NCBI GenBank assembly: GCA_025403435.1
Contig: CM046350.1
Location: 14,103,612 to 14,167,611 of the forward strand
Reading direction: 5' to 3'
Source: Artocarpus heterophyllus
Taxonomy: Eukaryota > Streptophyta > Magnoliopsida > Rosales > Moraceae
DNA: 64,000 bases
Shown here: positions 24,271 to 35,454 of the stretch, in pieces
Layout of the letters: the number at the start of each line of letters is the position of its first letter
Numbering within the stretch: position 1 is the stretch's first letter
Made by a program: the position numbers and the translations under genes
The notes under the pieces: generated by a model
Database searches by the model: none
Seen by the model: the letters and a program-made list of their open reading frames with translations, nothing else
Told to the model about the DNA's origin: nothing

Positions 24271-24684
24271 AAAATATACATTTCTTCCAATTGAAGCAAA
24301 AGAAGTTGACTTAGCAAATTTCTTCTTTTCCCTGAATTTTTCTATTTCTTTTGGATTGGGATGATAACTTTTTCATATTAAAATATCAAAACTGCGTTTT
24401 CATTCTTATTTCATCATTACGAGGATATTACTGTAATGTTACATGATATGCTTTGATATGACATAAACTCGAATGAAAATTTTGTAAATATTTTTAATCA
24501 TTTTTCTTCTCTCGTTCTCTTCTCTTCTACCTAGAAAATCAATGATTACTTATTGGATTCTGGATTGACCTAGTTGCTTGGTGCATATCTGCCTCTTTGT
24601 GAAGTTTAAAAAGTGATTAATAGCTTCTCAAAAAAAAGAGAAAAAAGTGACGCCTAGCTTAACAATAACGCCATCCATTATCCT

Positions 24685-24784
24685 TTGACTTGGAACTCAA
24701 CTTGTCATTAATTATCTGCTCCCAGGAAACAAGAGTTGACTTTCCATAAAGAACAAGGAATCCAATGAAGTTCTCATTTTGACT
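24685..24784. promoter_or_regulatory. Cluster of three W-boxes upstream of the DUF26 gene
   Basis: TTGACT occurs at 24685-24690, 24736-24741 and 24779-24784, that is 75-175 bases before the ATG. A further copy lies at 24305-24310. TTGACY is the binding site of WRKY factors, which commonly drive DUF26 genes in defence. Activity is inferred. Confidence 0.5.
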
Positions 24785-24858
24785 AAGTGCTTATTAATAT
24801 TTTTTTCCCTCCTTATTAACTCTTCTACTCTTCACAAAACAGAGCCCCCAAAAAAGAG

Positions 24859-25859
24859 ATGAAAACACTCCATTTTGCTGTGATAATATTAGCCCATTTG
24901 CTGACTCTTGGTGATCTTTGCTACTCTGATACTAATGTACAAACAGGCGTGCAGTGCTCAGAAGCAGACGATTCTGCCTCAGAGACAACATTCCAGACCA
25001 ATCTCAGAAGCTTGTTGGATTCTCTTCTTGCCAACGGCCCTCTTGAGAAAGGCTTTTACAAGACCAAAATTGGGAAGAAATCCAAAAGAGTGTTTGGTCT
25101 TGTCCAGTGTAGAGGAGACATTTCTGCTCATGATTGCTCTAGCTGCACAAACAACTCCGTAAAAGTGGCCTTGGATCAGTGTCCAAAGAGCAAGGAGGTT
25201 TCGGTTTGGTTCCGGTGGTGTTTTCTGCGCTATTCGGATCACGATTTCTTCGGAGTTATGGACAAGGCCTCGTTTGTTCTGAGTAACGATACTGATTTCG
25301 ACGACTCCTCGGTGGTTTCCAAAGGAGTAGACTTCATGAGTGGACTCACATTGACTGCTGAAAAGCAGCCTCTGGTGTTCCAAACCGGTGTCTTGGATGT
25401 TGGCACAAGTGGAAAGAGGTACGGAATGGTTCAATGCAATAGGGATATCAGCAGGAATGACTGTGGAAAGTGCCTGCAATCTCAGCTATCGGATTTCAGG
25501 ACGACGATCGGAAATAAACGAGATTGGGAAATTTATGGTTACAGTTGCTTTATGTGGTACCATGACTATGAGTTTTACTTCAACATTTCAACCACTGCAA
25601 GTGAAGGTTAGATTATGTCTGCTTTGATTATCTTTTTAGACATTAAACTGACTGAGTTTTATAGAAAATATTTGGTCTTTGATAACTAAGAAGAGAAATT
25701 GAAAATTTTTTGTTATGTCCTCTGCTTATGTTATGAAGGACAGAGGAAATTGATATGTTTTTACTTCGTTAATTTGAAGGCGTTATGATACCCTCTTTGC
25801 ATAAAGAAGCTGCAATTGGACTGACGATCGCGGTTGTAGTGTTTTTAATGGTTCCTTAG
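24859..25859 (+). CDS. Two-domain DUF26 (Gnk2) cysteine-rich repeat protein with C-terminal hydrophobic tail
   Basis: Exon 1 (24859-25606) encodes a signal peptide (about residues 1-23) and two Gnk2/DUF26 domains. Each has the C-x8-C-x2-C signature (CRGDISAHDCSSC; CNRDISRNDCGKC) and conserved aromatic partners (WCFLRYS; YSCFMWYHD). Read without splicing the frame ends at TAG 25609, but a donor GAAG|GTTAGA precedes that stop. An acceptor TTGAAG at 25774-25779 then opens a second exon (25780-25859) in frame. It adds a stretch with AAIGLTIAVVVFLMV and ends at TAG 25857; total 275 residues. Secreted two-DUF26 proteins are called CRRSPs, and with a C-terminal membrane segment they are PDLPs; this one lies between those types. 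The splice, and so the tail, is my inference. No kinase exon follows, so this is not an intact CRK. Confidence 0.8.
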
Positions 25860-26021
25860 TTGTTTGATGGCTGCTCTGATATCTCTTGTAGACTCTGAAG
25901 TTAATTCATTATTCATTCTTTGTTCGTTGCAATATAGTTTATACCTAGTGTTTTGTTGAGAGATTCACATACCGAAAGTTTCTTCTTCTTTTTTTCCCTT
26001 TTTTTTTTGTTTCTGGCTAAA

Positions 26022-26055
<34 letters not shown>

Positions 26056-26320
26056 GGATTCTCACTCAAATTTTTCTGATTAATAGCATTTGTAGAGGAA
26101 GAAATGCGTCCATATGTGTTGTTAAATTAGCAATTCACAATAACATGCTCTATCTATTTATCACGTTGAACAGCCTGGTCCATATTTGAATATGGATCAG
26201 ACTAGGAAGATCAGACATGGAGGTTTTGATAGTTGAAGTTATTTTCTTGAAGCCAAAAGTTTATTATTAATATTTGATATTGATTGAGGATTGCTATGGA
26301 GGAAATTGACCAACTATGTT
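25860..26320. other. Intergenic with TA microsatellite
   Basis: Downstream of the DUF26 gene; presumably includes its 3' untranslated region. It has a perfect TA run at about 26024-26052. No other gene is seen. Confidence 0.5.
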
Positions 26321-26765
26321 CCAAAATCCTTTACCTACCATAGATCTGATAGCAGAAACTTAAATTTTTGGTAGCAAAAAGTTTCTATTACCAAAGAAAA
26401 TTATAGTAGCTGAAAATCGGTAGTTAAAAGGTTTTTGCTACCAGAATTTTATTGGTAGCAAGACATTCTACTATCAAAAATTGGTAACTATAACTCAAAA
26501 ATTTGGTTTCTAAAAGTGGACTTGACGTACCATTTTGCTACCAAAGTTTGGTAGCTAAAAAGATTTGGTGGTGGAAAAACATATTCAACTACCACAAATT
26601 TGGTAGCAAAATATTTTTGTCACTGCATATTTTGGTAGCATGCTACCACAATATTTGGTAATAAATACCCTTTGGTAGCCAAAATTTTAATCGGCTATCA
26701 AAAATTTAGTAGCTTAATGTTTTTGTTACCAATATATTTGATAGCAATATGTTTCCAAAAGTATT
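26320..26765. repeat. Array of TTTGGTAGC / GCTACCAAA motifs
   Basis: Over about 440 bp the 8-10 bp word TTTGGTAGCA, or its complement TGCTACCAAA, recurs some 20 times with variation in both orientations. One short palindrome pairs GGTAGCA with TGCTACC near 26634-26646. Such mixed-orientation clusters are typical of the subterminal repeats of CACTA transposons, which bind the transposase. The CACTA terminus itself is not visible, so this would be a fragment. Confidence 0.55.
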
Positions 26766-27099
26766 TTTTATTTTTTAATTAAATTTCATGCTGTGCGTTT
26801 TTCATAAATAAACATTAGTACAAATAACATCATAAATGATAAATTTAACAGACAGACAATGTCATTAATTGTAATTGCTCCAAATATCTCAATACGGCTA
26901 AGAATTCAGAAGAATCCCTCAACTGTCATACTAAAACAACTATATCTACAGTATAAACATAATATACAATCAACTACATCTAAAGGCGTGGGACTAGCAT
27001 TTGTTTCAATCTGATTGGCTTCTAATGTCAGGCTTAACTTTGATTGCATTGAGTATACCCTTCAAGGTTCTCTTATCTTGGCTTCAATTTTACCAGGCG

Positions 27100-27905
27100 C
27101 TTTTTCATTTTTACCATCTGAACTTAAAAAATCATCGCTTTGCTCTCTTAACTTTTAAAACTCTTTTTTTTTTTCTTTCAACTTTAAAAATCTCTATTTT
27201 GTATTTTGAACTTTTAAAGCTACTCACTTAGCCTTTTGAACCTCCAATTTTTTACTCAAATAGATAGAATTAGCTTATGTGATTTGTATATGGGTCATCT
27301 GTAAAGGCAAAATTGAGATTTTATTACTCTCAAGTTTTGTTTCATATTTACACTCTCACTTAAGTTTATTTTTTAAAAAAATTTGAACTCTCAGTTAGGA
27401 CGGGTTTGCATACATATTTCTTCTCATTTTTAATGTGTAACTCTAATTTAATAAGTCGATATTATTTGCCGATATCTCCTTATTTTTAATGTATAACACA
27501 TCTTATTTATTATTCAATTTCAAATATCAGTGAATAATATCGGCTTATTAAATAAGTTATGCATTAAAGATGAGAAGAAATATGCAGCACTCTTTTTAAG
27601 TGAGAGTTCATATTAAAAAAAAGGCTTAAGTGAGAATATAAACATGAAATAAAACTTGAAAGGTATAAAATCTCATTTTTGCCCTTAGAAATGACTTATG
27701 TACGAATCACATAAGCTTAATTCCTTATATTTAAACAGAAAATTAGAAGTTGAAGGGAGAAAATGAGGAGCTTTGAAAGTTCAGAGGATAAAGTGGTGAT
27801 ATTTAAAGTTCAAAAGGTAAAATAAGAAGCTTTGAAAGTTTAAGATATAAAATGATGATTCTTATAGTTTAGAGGGCAAATTGTAAAATAAGAGAGATCC
27901 TAAAC
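27100..27905. mobile_element. Foldback element with about 350-bp inverted arms
   Basis: The left arm (about 27100-27470) and right arm (about 27545-27905) are imperfect inverted repeats over their whole length. Examples: CTTATGTGATTTGTA (27274-27288) pairs with TACGAATCACATAAG (27701-27715), and CATATTTCTTCTCAT (27412-27426) pairs with ATGAGAAGAAATATG (27570-27584). Only about 75 bp separate the arms. Each arm also has internal 37-40 bp repeats of the type TTTTGAACTTTAAA. No coding region is seen. Confidence 0.8.
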
Positions 27906-28249
27906 TTTAAGAACAATTGATGCTAATAACCTTATAATTTTTGTCATGTACATGTGCCCTAAGTCTAGCAAATGATGCGAACTAGACTCTTCATAGGATT
28001 CGGTCATGTACATATGAAGCTAAACGTAGACTTCAACGGGCAAGATTCAGAGGCGGTTGTACTCGGCGAGACGGCAGTGAACGTGCTTGGCTGGAGCTTT
28101 TGGATGAGAGCCGAAGATATAAGGAGTGTTTGGCACAAAAGTTTAAACAGTTTACAGTGTAAAGCTCTTAACAATTACAGTGTAAAGCAAAAAGTAGTTG
28201 CATAATAAAATTTTCACATAATACAATATTTTAAACAAAAAACTGGCTC

Positions 28250-29830
28250 AAATTATTAGTTTAAACTCTTCTTTCAACAACCACAAGCATAGAGGACAAT
28301 CGTACATAGGGAAGCAAATGCCATAGTTCCATATTGGTTTATTAATGCGCTTCACAAAACAAATGCTGTAACACATTCTCGACGACAATATAAAGGGAAA
28401 AACGACAGCCAGGGGAAATGACTTGGGCAAGAAGCAAACAGTACGAAAAGTACGACAACAAAAAGGAAAGAAGAACGCAAAATCTAGACACAACAAGAGG
28501 AAACCACGATAAAGAGGAAGCAGCGCATCAATAGAGAGACGACGAGATAACTGAAACACGATGAGTCGATGACAAACGCTAGACGACAATAAAAATGCAG
28601 AACTACGTCAAACGCAATCAGCAATAAAACATCAGAAAAGGCGATAATACATAAAACGACATTAAAAATTAAAACGACAATTAACAGATGAACGACGAGA
28701 ATAAAAACGACACCCAATTGAGCAAACAACAATCAAAGATAAAAGCGTAGAATAGACAGAGAAACATAGTATTAATGTAAATAGGCAAAAACAATAAGAA
28801 TATTATGATAGACAGAACGAACAATATAGAGGAGAAGACACGAATACTAGAAACGACGAGAAAAATGAACAACACCACAAAGGCAAAACAAGGAGGAATC
28901 GATAGACCATAACAAAATGGGAAACAGAGAACAGCAAATTCAAATGACATGCAAATTCAAATGAACGACAACGGCAAGCCGTAATAGACAATAGAGAGTT
29001 TCTACAGAAGGCTAAGAACAGGGGGAAAAAATCAATAAACGACAATAAAAACAAAAGCGACAAGGATTGAGAAAATGACGGTCGAAGGAAAAAACGATGA
29101 CAAACCAGAAACGACAATAAACAGAAAAGAATCTAGTTGTTGAAAACGACAAAAATTAAAAACTAAAACCAAGAGAGAGATGGCGTTAACAAACAACATT
29201 GGAAATAAAAGAGAAATTTTGTGCCACTTTTAAAAAAATATGTTTATTCCTGTCACAAAAATAAAATTTTTTAAAAAATATGCCATAGCATTACTCATAT
29301 TAATTTTTAAAATAATCAGTACGGATTATTTAAGTCTTTTTTCTTTTTATTTTTTATTTTCAATCAATTCAAATAGACAAACCTTAGCCCTCTTTCTTTA
29401 TATTTTCTATAATCTATGAGAATACAACAGTCAAAGTAAAAATGATAACAAAAATGAAACGACAATGAGCACAGAAGCTACATGACAGCAATAAACGACA
29501 ATTAATAGATAAATGACATGTACAAACAACAAGAATGGAAAAAACAAAAATCAAATCTAAATGAACCATGAAAGGAAAACGACAATATACAAATAGCAAT
29601 TTTTCTCAAATGGGCGAGATGGAAAAACAAACTAAAAATCAAGAAAAGGCTAGAATAAAAACGAAAATGAACAAAAAGAAAAACAAAACGAAAATAAAAA
29701 AGGCCAAAAATATAAGACAGAACAAAAAACAAGAAACGACAATGTATATGAAAACATGACAAAAATTGGTAAGCAATAATAATGCTGGAAGAGGGCACGA
29801 TGATGAGTCAAGATCTGCTTGCATATTTTT
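28250..29830. repeat. ACGACAA-rich tract, copy P (3' flank of CRK pseudogene)
   Basis: A purine-rich plus strand in which AACGACAA or close variants (AAACGACAATAAA, AACGACAG, GACGACAA) recur every 20-40 bp. A dispersed-repeat-like patch at about 29180-29400 interrupts it. Related tracts lie at 41840-42420 and 59190-59720, each just 3' of a CRK gene, and share longer words such as GAAACGACAATAAACAG and GTTGTTGAAAACGACAA. Open frames on the minus strand (hydrophobic, Phe/Val-rich) are by-products of the composition. Confidence 0.7.
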
Positions 29831-30040
29831 TTGTCCTCTTGGTTGTCACTCCAATTAAATTTTACAAATAAGTGAATTTCTTAATTACTTTTAATATTTA
29901 GGTCTTATTTATGTGCTTAGATTGTTAAGTTTAAAAAATGTATCAAAATCTAATTATGGGAAAAGTCAAAGGGACATAAAAATAGGACATACGTGATGAT
30001 GGCATTTAAATAAGAAACGTCTAGGAAAAAGTACTATTAA

Positions 30041-30521
30041 TTAAGCATGTCTGGTAGAGTTTTATGCTTGCATTTGTATTCTATAGAAAAAGAGAAGCAA
30101 AAGCTATGATTTTTTGAAACGTGTTTGAGACTATATTTTTAAAGAGCTCAGATGAGTCAAATGTTTTTTTTTTTTTAATCTTTGAGTAGCTGGATTCGAA
30201 TTCTTCACCTTGTGGTGGAGTCAAATATGGATTTACTGTTAGATTATGCTTATGCTTGCAACCACGATTTTAAAATTTTTTAACAAGCAATAAAAATGTC
30301 ATAATTAAGTTTATAATGTCTTATTAAAACTAAAGTACAAGTTTCCAGTTCTGTTCTAAATTTTTTTTTTTAAATTTACATTTTCTGGATTTGATTGAAA
30401 GCTTTTTTGAAAAGTCAAAATACATTTTTTAAGTCATTAAAGTCCAAACACTTCCAAAAATAGCTTTTAAACCCAAGAAGGTAAAAGTAACTTTCACAAA
30501 GTTCTGCCAAACAAGCCCTAA
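30041..30521. mobile_element. MITE-like element (hAT-type ends), about 480 bp
   Basis: The left end AAGCATGTCTGGTAGAGTTTT faces a right end that reads, in reverse complement, TAGGGCTTGTTTGGCAGAAC. The inside is AT-rich and non-coding. Borders are approximate. Confidence 0.4.
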
Positions 30522-31943
30522 TTTAGCTTGAGTCCGCCCTTCTAAATCACAGCCAAACTATGTTTAATAATTTTAAGAAACAGACAGCTCCAATTTTAAC
30601 TATTTATTTATTACAAAGAAGGGGAAAGGAAAAAAAAAGAAAAAGAAAATACTGCTAGAGCACGAAGTTCAATTAAAAAAAAATTTGTTTGAGCACAGCC
30701 ATTGTGCATACAAATTCAAATGCTATCAATCGTCTAAAGTCCCAAGCCTACACGTTGTCCTTCATGGCTCTACCCCTATTCTCTATTGTCCCCTCAATTT
30801 TACATGCAAATATAAGCAAAAGAAAAAAAAAAAGGAAATAGAGAATCAGAAGAAAAGGAAAATTGGTCATGTATTAAGCTCATTCGACCATATTATATAT
30901 GAAAAAAAAAACATCTTCATACTAGCAGGGGTAGAGCTCAGTTATTGAAGCCTCATTAGCAGATGCATGAACGGACTGGCTGTTGGAAAGATCTGATTCA
31001 ATTGCCAATGGCATATCTGAAACAATGCTGCTATGCATGATGAAAGCTGGTTCTGAGGGCACTAGGAGAGACAAAGAGTTACTGTTTAGCATAAGAACAA
31101 CTGTATTCATGGTTGGTCTACGAGCTATATTTTCTTGGACACACAACAGTGCGATGTGGATGCATCTCATTATTTCAGAATCAGAATTAACTCTCATTAA
31201 TGGATCTACGACATTCAAGGCTGTTTTGTCCTTCCAGTTTCTCCAAGCCCGCAATGATATTAGATGCGAAGGTGTTATATACAAAATTCTTTTGATTGGA
31301 TTTTAGTCTAGCATTTTATACGGATTATAAAATAATTTTGCACTCACATAGCTTAAAATGCCTTCAACATGTTCACCATGAAGGAAAAAATTGTTTTTTT
31401 GTCCGCTCACTATTTCCAAAAGTAAGACACCGAAACTGAATACATTGGTCTTGACAGAAAATTGTCCATGCATTGCATATTCTGGAGCCATATATTCACC
31501 AAGACAAAGAACATTTGAGTAAATCAATTTTTTCAATGGAATGTAAACTAGAAGCTAAGAGCTTATATTATATCGTTACATACTTTACGTTATCTAGCTT
31601 ATTCTTAATCTGAAAGTCTTAAGCATTTGGGTGCTGACTCCAATATGATACAAAGTGATTAGGATGAAAGTTACTCTTTGCAAGACAACATCATTAGTAG
31701 TATAAATTAAGGTTTAACCAGGGTTGACATGTACTTACTAGGTTCCCACAATTCTACTTGTATTATCTTGAGTTTGATCAACAACAGACAACCTTGCCAT
31801 TCCGAAATATGAAATCTTAGGGTGCATTTCTTCATCTAAAAAGATGTTGCTAGCTTAAAGATCTCGGTGGATAATTCTCAAATGTGAATCTTCAAGAAGG
31901 TAAAGAAGTCCTCGAGCTATGCTTCCTATAATTTTATAGCGCC

Positions 31944-31948
31944 TCTCC
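31944..31948. repeat. Target-site duplication of copia element, left (TCTCC)
   Basis: TCTCC precedes TGTTGGG here and is repeated at 36198-36202 after GCAACA. The same bases occur once in the intact CRK paralogues (CGCCTCTCCCAATC), which confirms the insertion point. Confidence 0.95.
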
Positions 31949-32737
31949 TGTTGGGTAATTAGGCGACTCCTAATTCTAAGGATCGCAAGAACGAACAATT
32001 GTAAAAAAATAAATGGGAGAAAAGAAGAAAAGAGACACTAAATTTTTATACAGGTTCGTCCAAATTTGTGACTACGTCCTGTTTCTGCCGCTTGCAGATT
32101 CCACTATGATGAAGGAGATTACAGATTACAAAAGTAGTTTCTCACACACTCACAAATTGTGCTTACCAAAACTCTCTTCTATCTAACACCCTGTGGGAAT
32201 TTTTCTCTCTCAAGGATGGAGCTCTCAAGAATTTTGCCTCTCACAAAATTATGCCACTCTTAATTTTCACACACACACCCAACCCTAGTCACCTTGTATC
32301 TATTTATAACCAAAGGAAGAGAAAAATAGCAACTAATAAGAAACCCTAGTGGTTTTCCGTTTTTAGGGCCTTTGAATCCGACTCTGACTCAACAAATATC
32401 GCGCAGCACAGTGCGTCAGCGCCGCGGCGCTCGAAACGAGGGCTGCGACGCTCCCCTGCTGTGCCTAGGCGCTCTTCTCCTGGCGCCTAGGCGCCATACA
32501 CTTTGAGCCTAGGCTCTTTGCAGGTAGCGCCTAGGCGCTCTTCACTTTGAGCCTAGGCGCTCTTCCAATTGAGCCTAGGCGCTCTTCCAATTGAGCCTAG
32601 GCTTCTTCCAATTGGCACCTAGGCGCCATTGTCCCAGCGCCGCGGCGCTTGCTCCCTGCCTCACGAGCACGCGTTTTTCTTCCTTTTTCTTCATTTTTGT
32701 TGGGGTGTCGACTTGATTTGACTCCACATCTGCAATA
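31949..32737 (-). repeat. 3' LTR of copia element (789 bp)
   Basis: It begins (plus strand) TGTTGGGTAATTAGGCGACT and ends ..CATCTGCAATA; the terminal CA-type end is mutated compared with the partner LTR (..CTGCAACA). A GC-rich stretch at about 32400-32660 holds repeated GCGCCTAGGCGC, GCCTAGGCGC and GCGCCGCGGCGC palindromes. The minus-strand polypurine tract AAGTGGGAGA lies just beyond it at about 32739-32748. Confidence 0.92.
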
Positions 32738-32749
32738 ATCTCCCACTTG

Positions 32750-35420
32750 GAGACTAATCAATCACCATGTCTCCCACTGCAGCGGCAACGACTTCTCACG
32801 CCTCATGGAGAAGTCCAACTGAAGTTGCGCACAACTTCAGTTTCTCAATCGGATCCATCTTGGCGAGCATATCTCTTACCACCCACCTTGCCTTATACCG
32901 TTTGCTGCCAGCACTTTTATTTTTTACCCGGTATACCCTTTTGTTGTGCAAGGACTTTTTACCCTGTGGTAACTTTGTCAGTTGCCATGTCCGATCCAAC
33001 TCGTCCCTCATGGCTAACTCCCACTTGACCGAATCTCCAGCCTCCATGGCTTCATCATAGCTCTCTGGCTTACCTCTGTCGGTCAACAAGATATAATGCA
33101 GAGTTGGGGAGTATCTCTGCGGTGGTCTGATTGTCCTGCTAGACCTCTTGACTGGTGTGGCAGGAGTCCTCTGGTTTCCTTCTGGAGCTATGTTTTCCTG
33201 GTCTTCAACCTCTGGATTTTGCACCTCCACTTCAGGCAGATCCTTCAATGGAATCACCTCAGGCTTCTTATCTTCAGAACCTGAACCCCTGGAGTCTGTG
33301 CTGTCTCTGTCCTTGTACAGAACACCTTCGTTGAAGATCACATCCTTGCTCCTGATAATCTTCCGGCTTTGGTCATCCCAAAGACGATAACTAAACTCAA
33401 GTCCGCCATAGCCAACCAGAAAACACTTCTTTGACTTGGCATCCAGTTTACTTCTAGCAGCAGAGTCAATGTGTGCATAGGAAACACACCCAAACACTCT
33501 CAAGTAAGAGAGATTAACCTGTTTATGGCTCCAGACTTCTTCCGGTAGCTTGAACTTCAGCGGTGTGGATGGACTTCTGTTGATCAGATAAGCGGCTGTG
33601 TTAATTGCCTTAGCCCAAAACATCTTTGGCAGCCCTGCATGCAACCTCATGCTTCTACCACGCTCGTTTAAAGTCCTGTTCATCCTTTCAGCTACCCCAT
33701 TCTGTTGTGGTTTCCCTGGAATGGTCTTCCTCATCTTTATCCCATTCTCAGCACATTATTGCCTGAAATCTTCACCTAAATACTCTCCCCCATTGTTAGA
33801 CTGCAAGCACTTCACTTTCAAATCTGTCTCGTTCTCCACCATGGCTCTCCATCTCTTGAAAGCATCATAGACATCAGATTTGTTTTTTAGAAAGTAAACC
33901 CATACTTTCCTACTTGAGTCATCTATGAACGTCACATAGTAGTTAGCGCCACCAAGGGAAGTCACCGGTGCAGGCCCCCACACATCAGTGTGAACAAGCT
34001 CCAATTTCCTAGACTTAGGCTCTCTACCCATCTTTGAGAAACTCACTCTCTTCTGTTTACTAAAGATGCAGGCTTCACACAAACTGTGATCAACAGTTTT
34101 CAAACCTGGCAGTTTTCCTTTGCAGTGAAGCACCTTCATACCCTTTTCACTCATGTGACCAAGCCTATAATGCCATAGCTCGGTATTGGCAGCAGAATCA
34201 GCAACTGCTAGGGTATCTCTGCAACTTGAGTTTATGTAGAGAGTTCCAGCCTTGCGTCCCCGAGCAATAACTATTGCTCCTTTCTTGACTTTTCAACCTT
34301 CACAATCGAAGGTCACTTTATGTCCTTCATCATCTAGTTGCCCCACCGAAATCAAGTTGCGCATCAGTTTGGGAACATGTCTCACCTTATGAATCTTCCA
34401 CACAGACCCATTAGGCATTTTTAAACTGACATCTCTAATGCCAACTATATCCAAAGGTTCTCCATCAACGAGATAAACCTTACCGTGATTTCCAGCAACA
34501 TAATTCTCCAGGACATGACGGTGTGCAGTGGTGTGGAATGATGCTCCTGAGTCTATCACCCATGAATCAAAAGAACTGTCAACAGACAAGATTAAGGCAT
34601 CCTGTTACTCTTCAGTGGTGGCGTTAGCTGCGTCATTGGTCTTGTCTTCGTTCTTCCTTGGAGGCCTGCAGTTCTTTTTCAAGTGGCCCGTCTTCCCACA
34701 GTTCCAACACTCCATTGTCCTACCGTTCCTTGACTTGCTTCTCCCATTCCTCGACTTGCCTCTCCTGCCATTATCCCTGTTGGATTGCCTGTCAAGTTTC
34801 CTGCCCCTATTATCAACATTAAGGGCCGAGTTCGATGAAGAGGCTTCTCCTGAGTCCTTCCTGCGAACTTCTTCCACCAGAATAGAATTTCTGACATCAA
34901 CAAACTTTAATTTGGCATTCCCAAGTGAATTTGTAATGGCCACCCTCATGGGTTCCCAACTGTTTGGTAACGAGGCCAAGAGGATTAGGGCATTGATCTC
35001 ATCATCGAATTTAATCTCTACCGAGACCAATTGGTTCAGGACGGTGTTGAAACTGTTCAGGTGCTCTACCACCGAGGCACCTTCAGGCATCTTTAAATTA
35101 AAGAGCTTCTTCATGAGATGTACCTTGTTGTTAGCTGAGGGCTTCTCATACATCTCTGACAGAGCCTTCATCATCCCTGCTGTAGCAGTCTCCTTCGCAA
35201 CGTTGTGGGCAACGTTCTTTGACAAGGTCAAACGGATCACACCGAGCACCTGTCTATCAAGGAGATTCCACTCCTCATCCTTCATGCCTTCGGGCTTATT
35301 ACCCAAGGGCAAGTGCAGTTTCCTGCTGTATAGGTAGTCCTCTACTTGCATCCTCCAATAGGAAAAATCTGAACCATCAAATTTGGTGATGCCGGCTGCC
35401 ATACCTTCTTCTCCAGTCAT
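32750..35420 (-). pseudogene. Copia gag-pol: Gag, zinc knuckle, protease, integrase; RT and RNase H deleted
   Basis: One reading frame on the minus strand from ATG 35420, broken by three in-frame stops. Gag (35420-34605, 271 codons) holds the copia Gag domain and a CCHC knuckle CWNCGKTGHLKKNC near its end. The protease follows with DSGAS (about 34540). Next are the pre-integrase zinc region and integrase core (about 34154-33650; THTDVWGP-like start HTDVWGP, FIDDSSRK, GVAERMNRT). After the integrase C-terminus (YLRVFGCVSYAHI) comes a short RT start (KRYKARWVV), which runs without a frame change into DMLAKMDPIEKLK, the usual last residues of this pol. About 1.5 kb of RT and RNase H is thus missing. 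Stops lie at about 34605, 34293 and 33756. Confidence 0.9.
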
Positions 35421-35440
35421 CGTTCTTGATCAAAACCTCC

Positions 35441-35452
35441 GCTCTGATACCA
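35441..35452 (-). other. Primer-binding site of copia element (initiator tRNA-Met)
   Basis: The plus strand reads GCTCTGATACCA, that is TGGTATCAGAGC on the coding strand, two bases inside the 5' LTR. Confidence 0.93.
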
Positions 35453-35454
35453 GT

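Noticed and set aside
24859..25611. Calling this a full CRK
   Set aside because: The following exon ends soon after the hydrophobic segment, and no kinase motif is found on the plus strand before the next repeats.
28248..29824. Several minus-strand frames encoding Phe/Val/Leu-rich peptides that look like membrane proteins
   Set aside because: They are translations of the ACGACAA-rich tract (TTGTCGTTT on that strand). Frames are not conserved among the three tracts.
34528..35337. 269-codon plus-strand frame opposite the copia gag
   Set aside because: An antisense by-product of the conserved minus-strand Gag with its CCHC motif.
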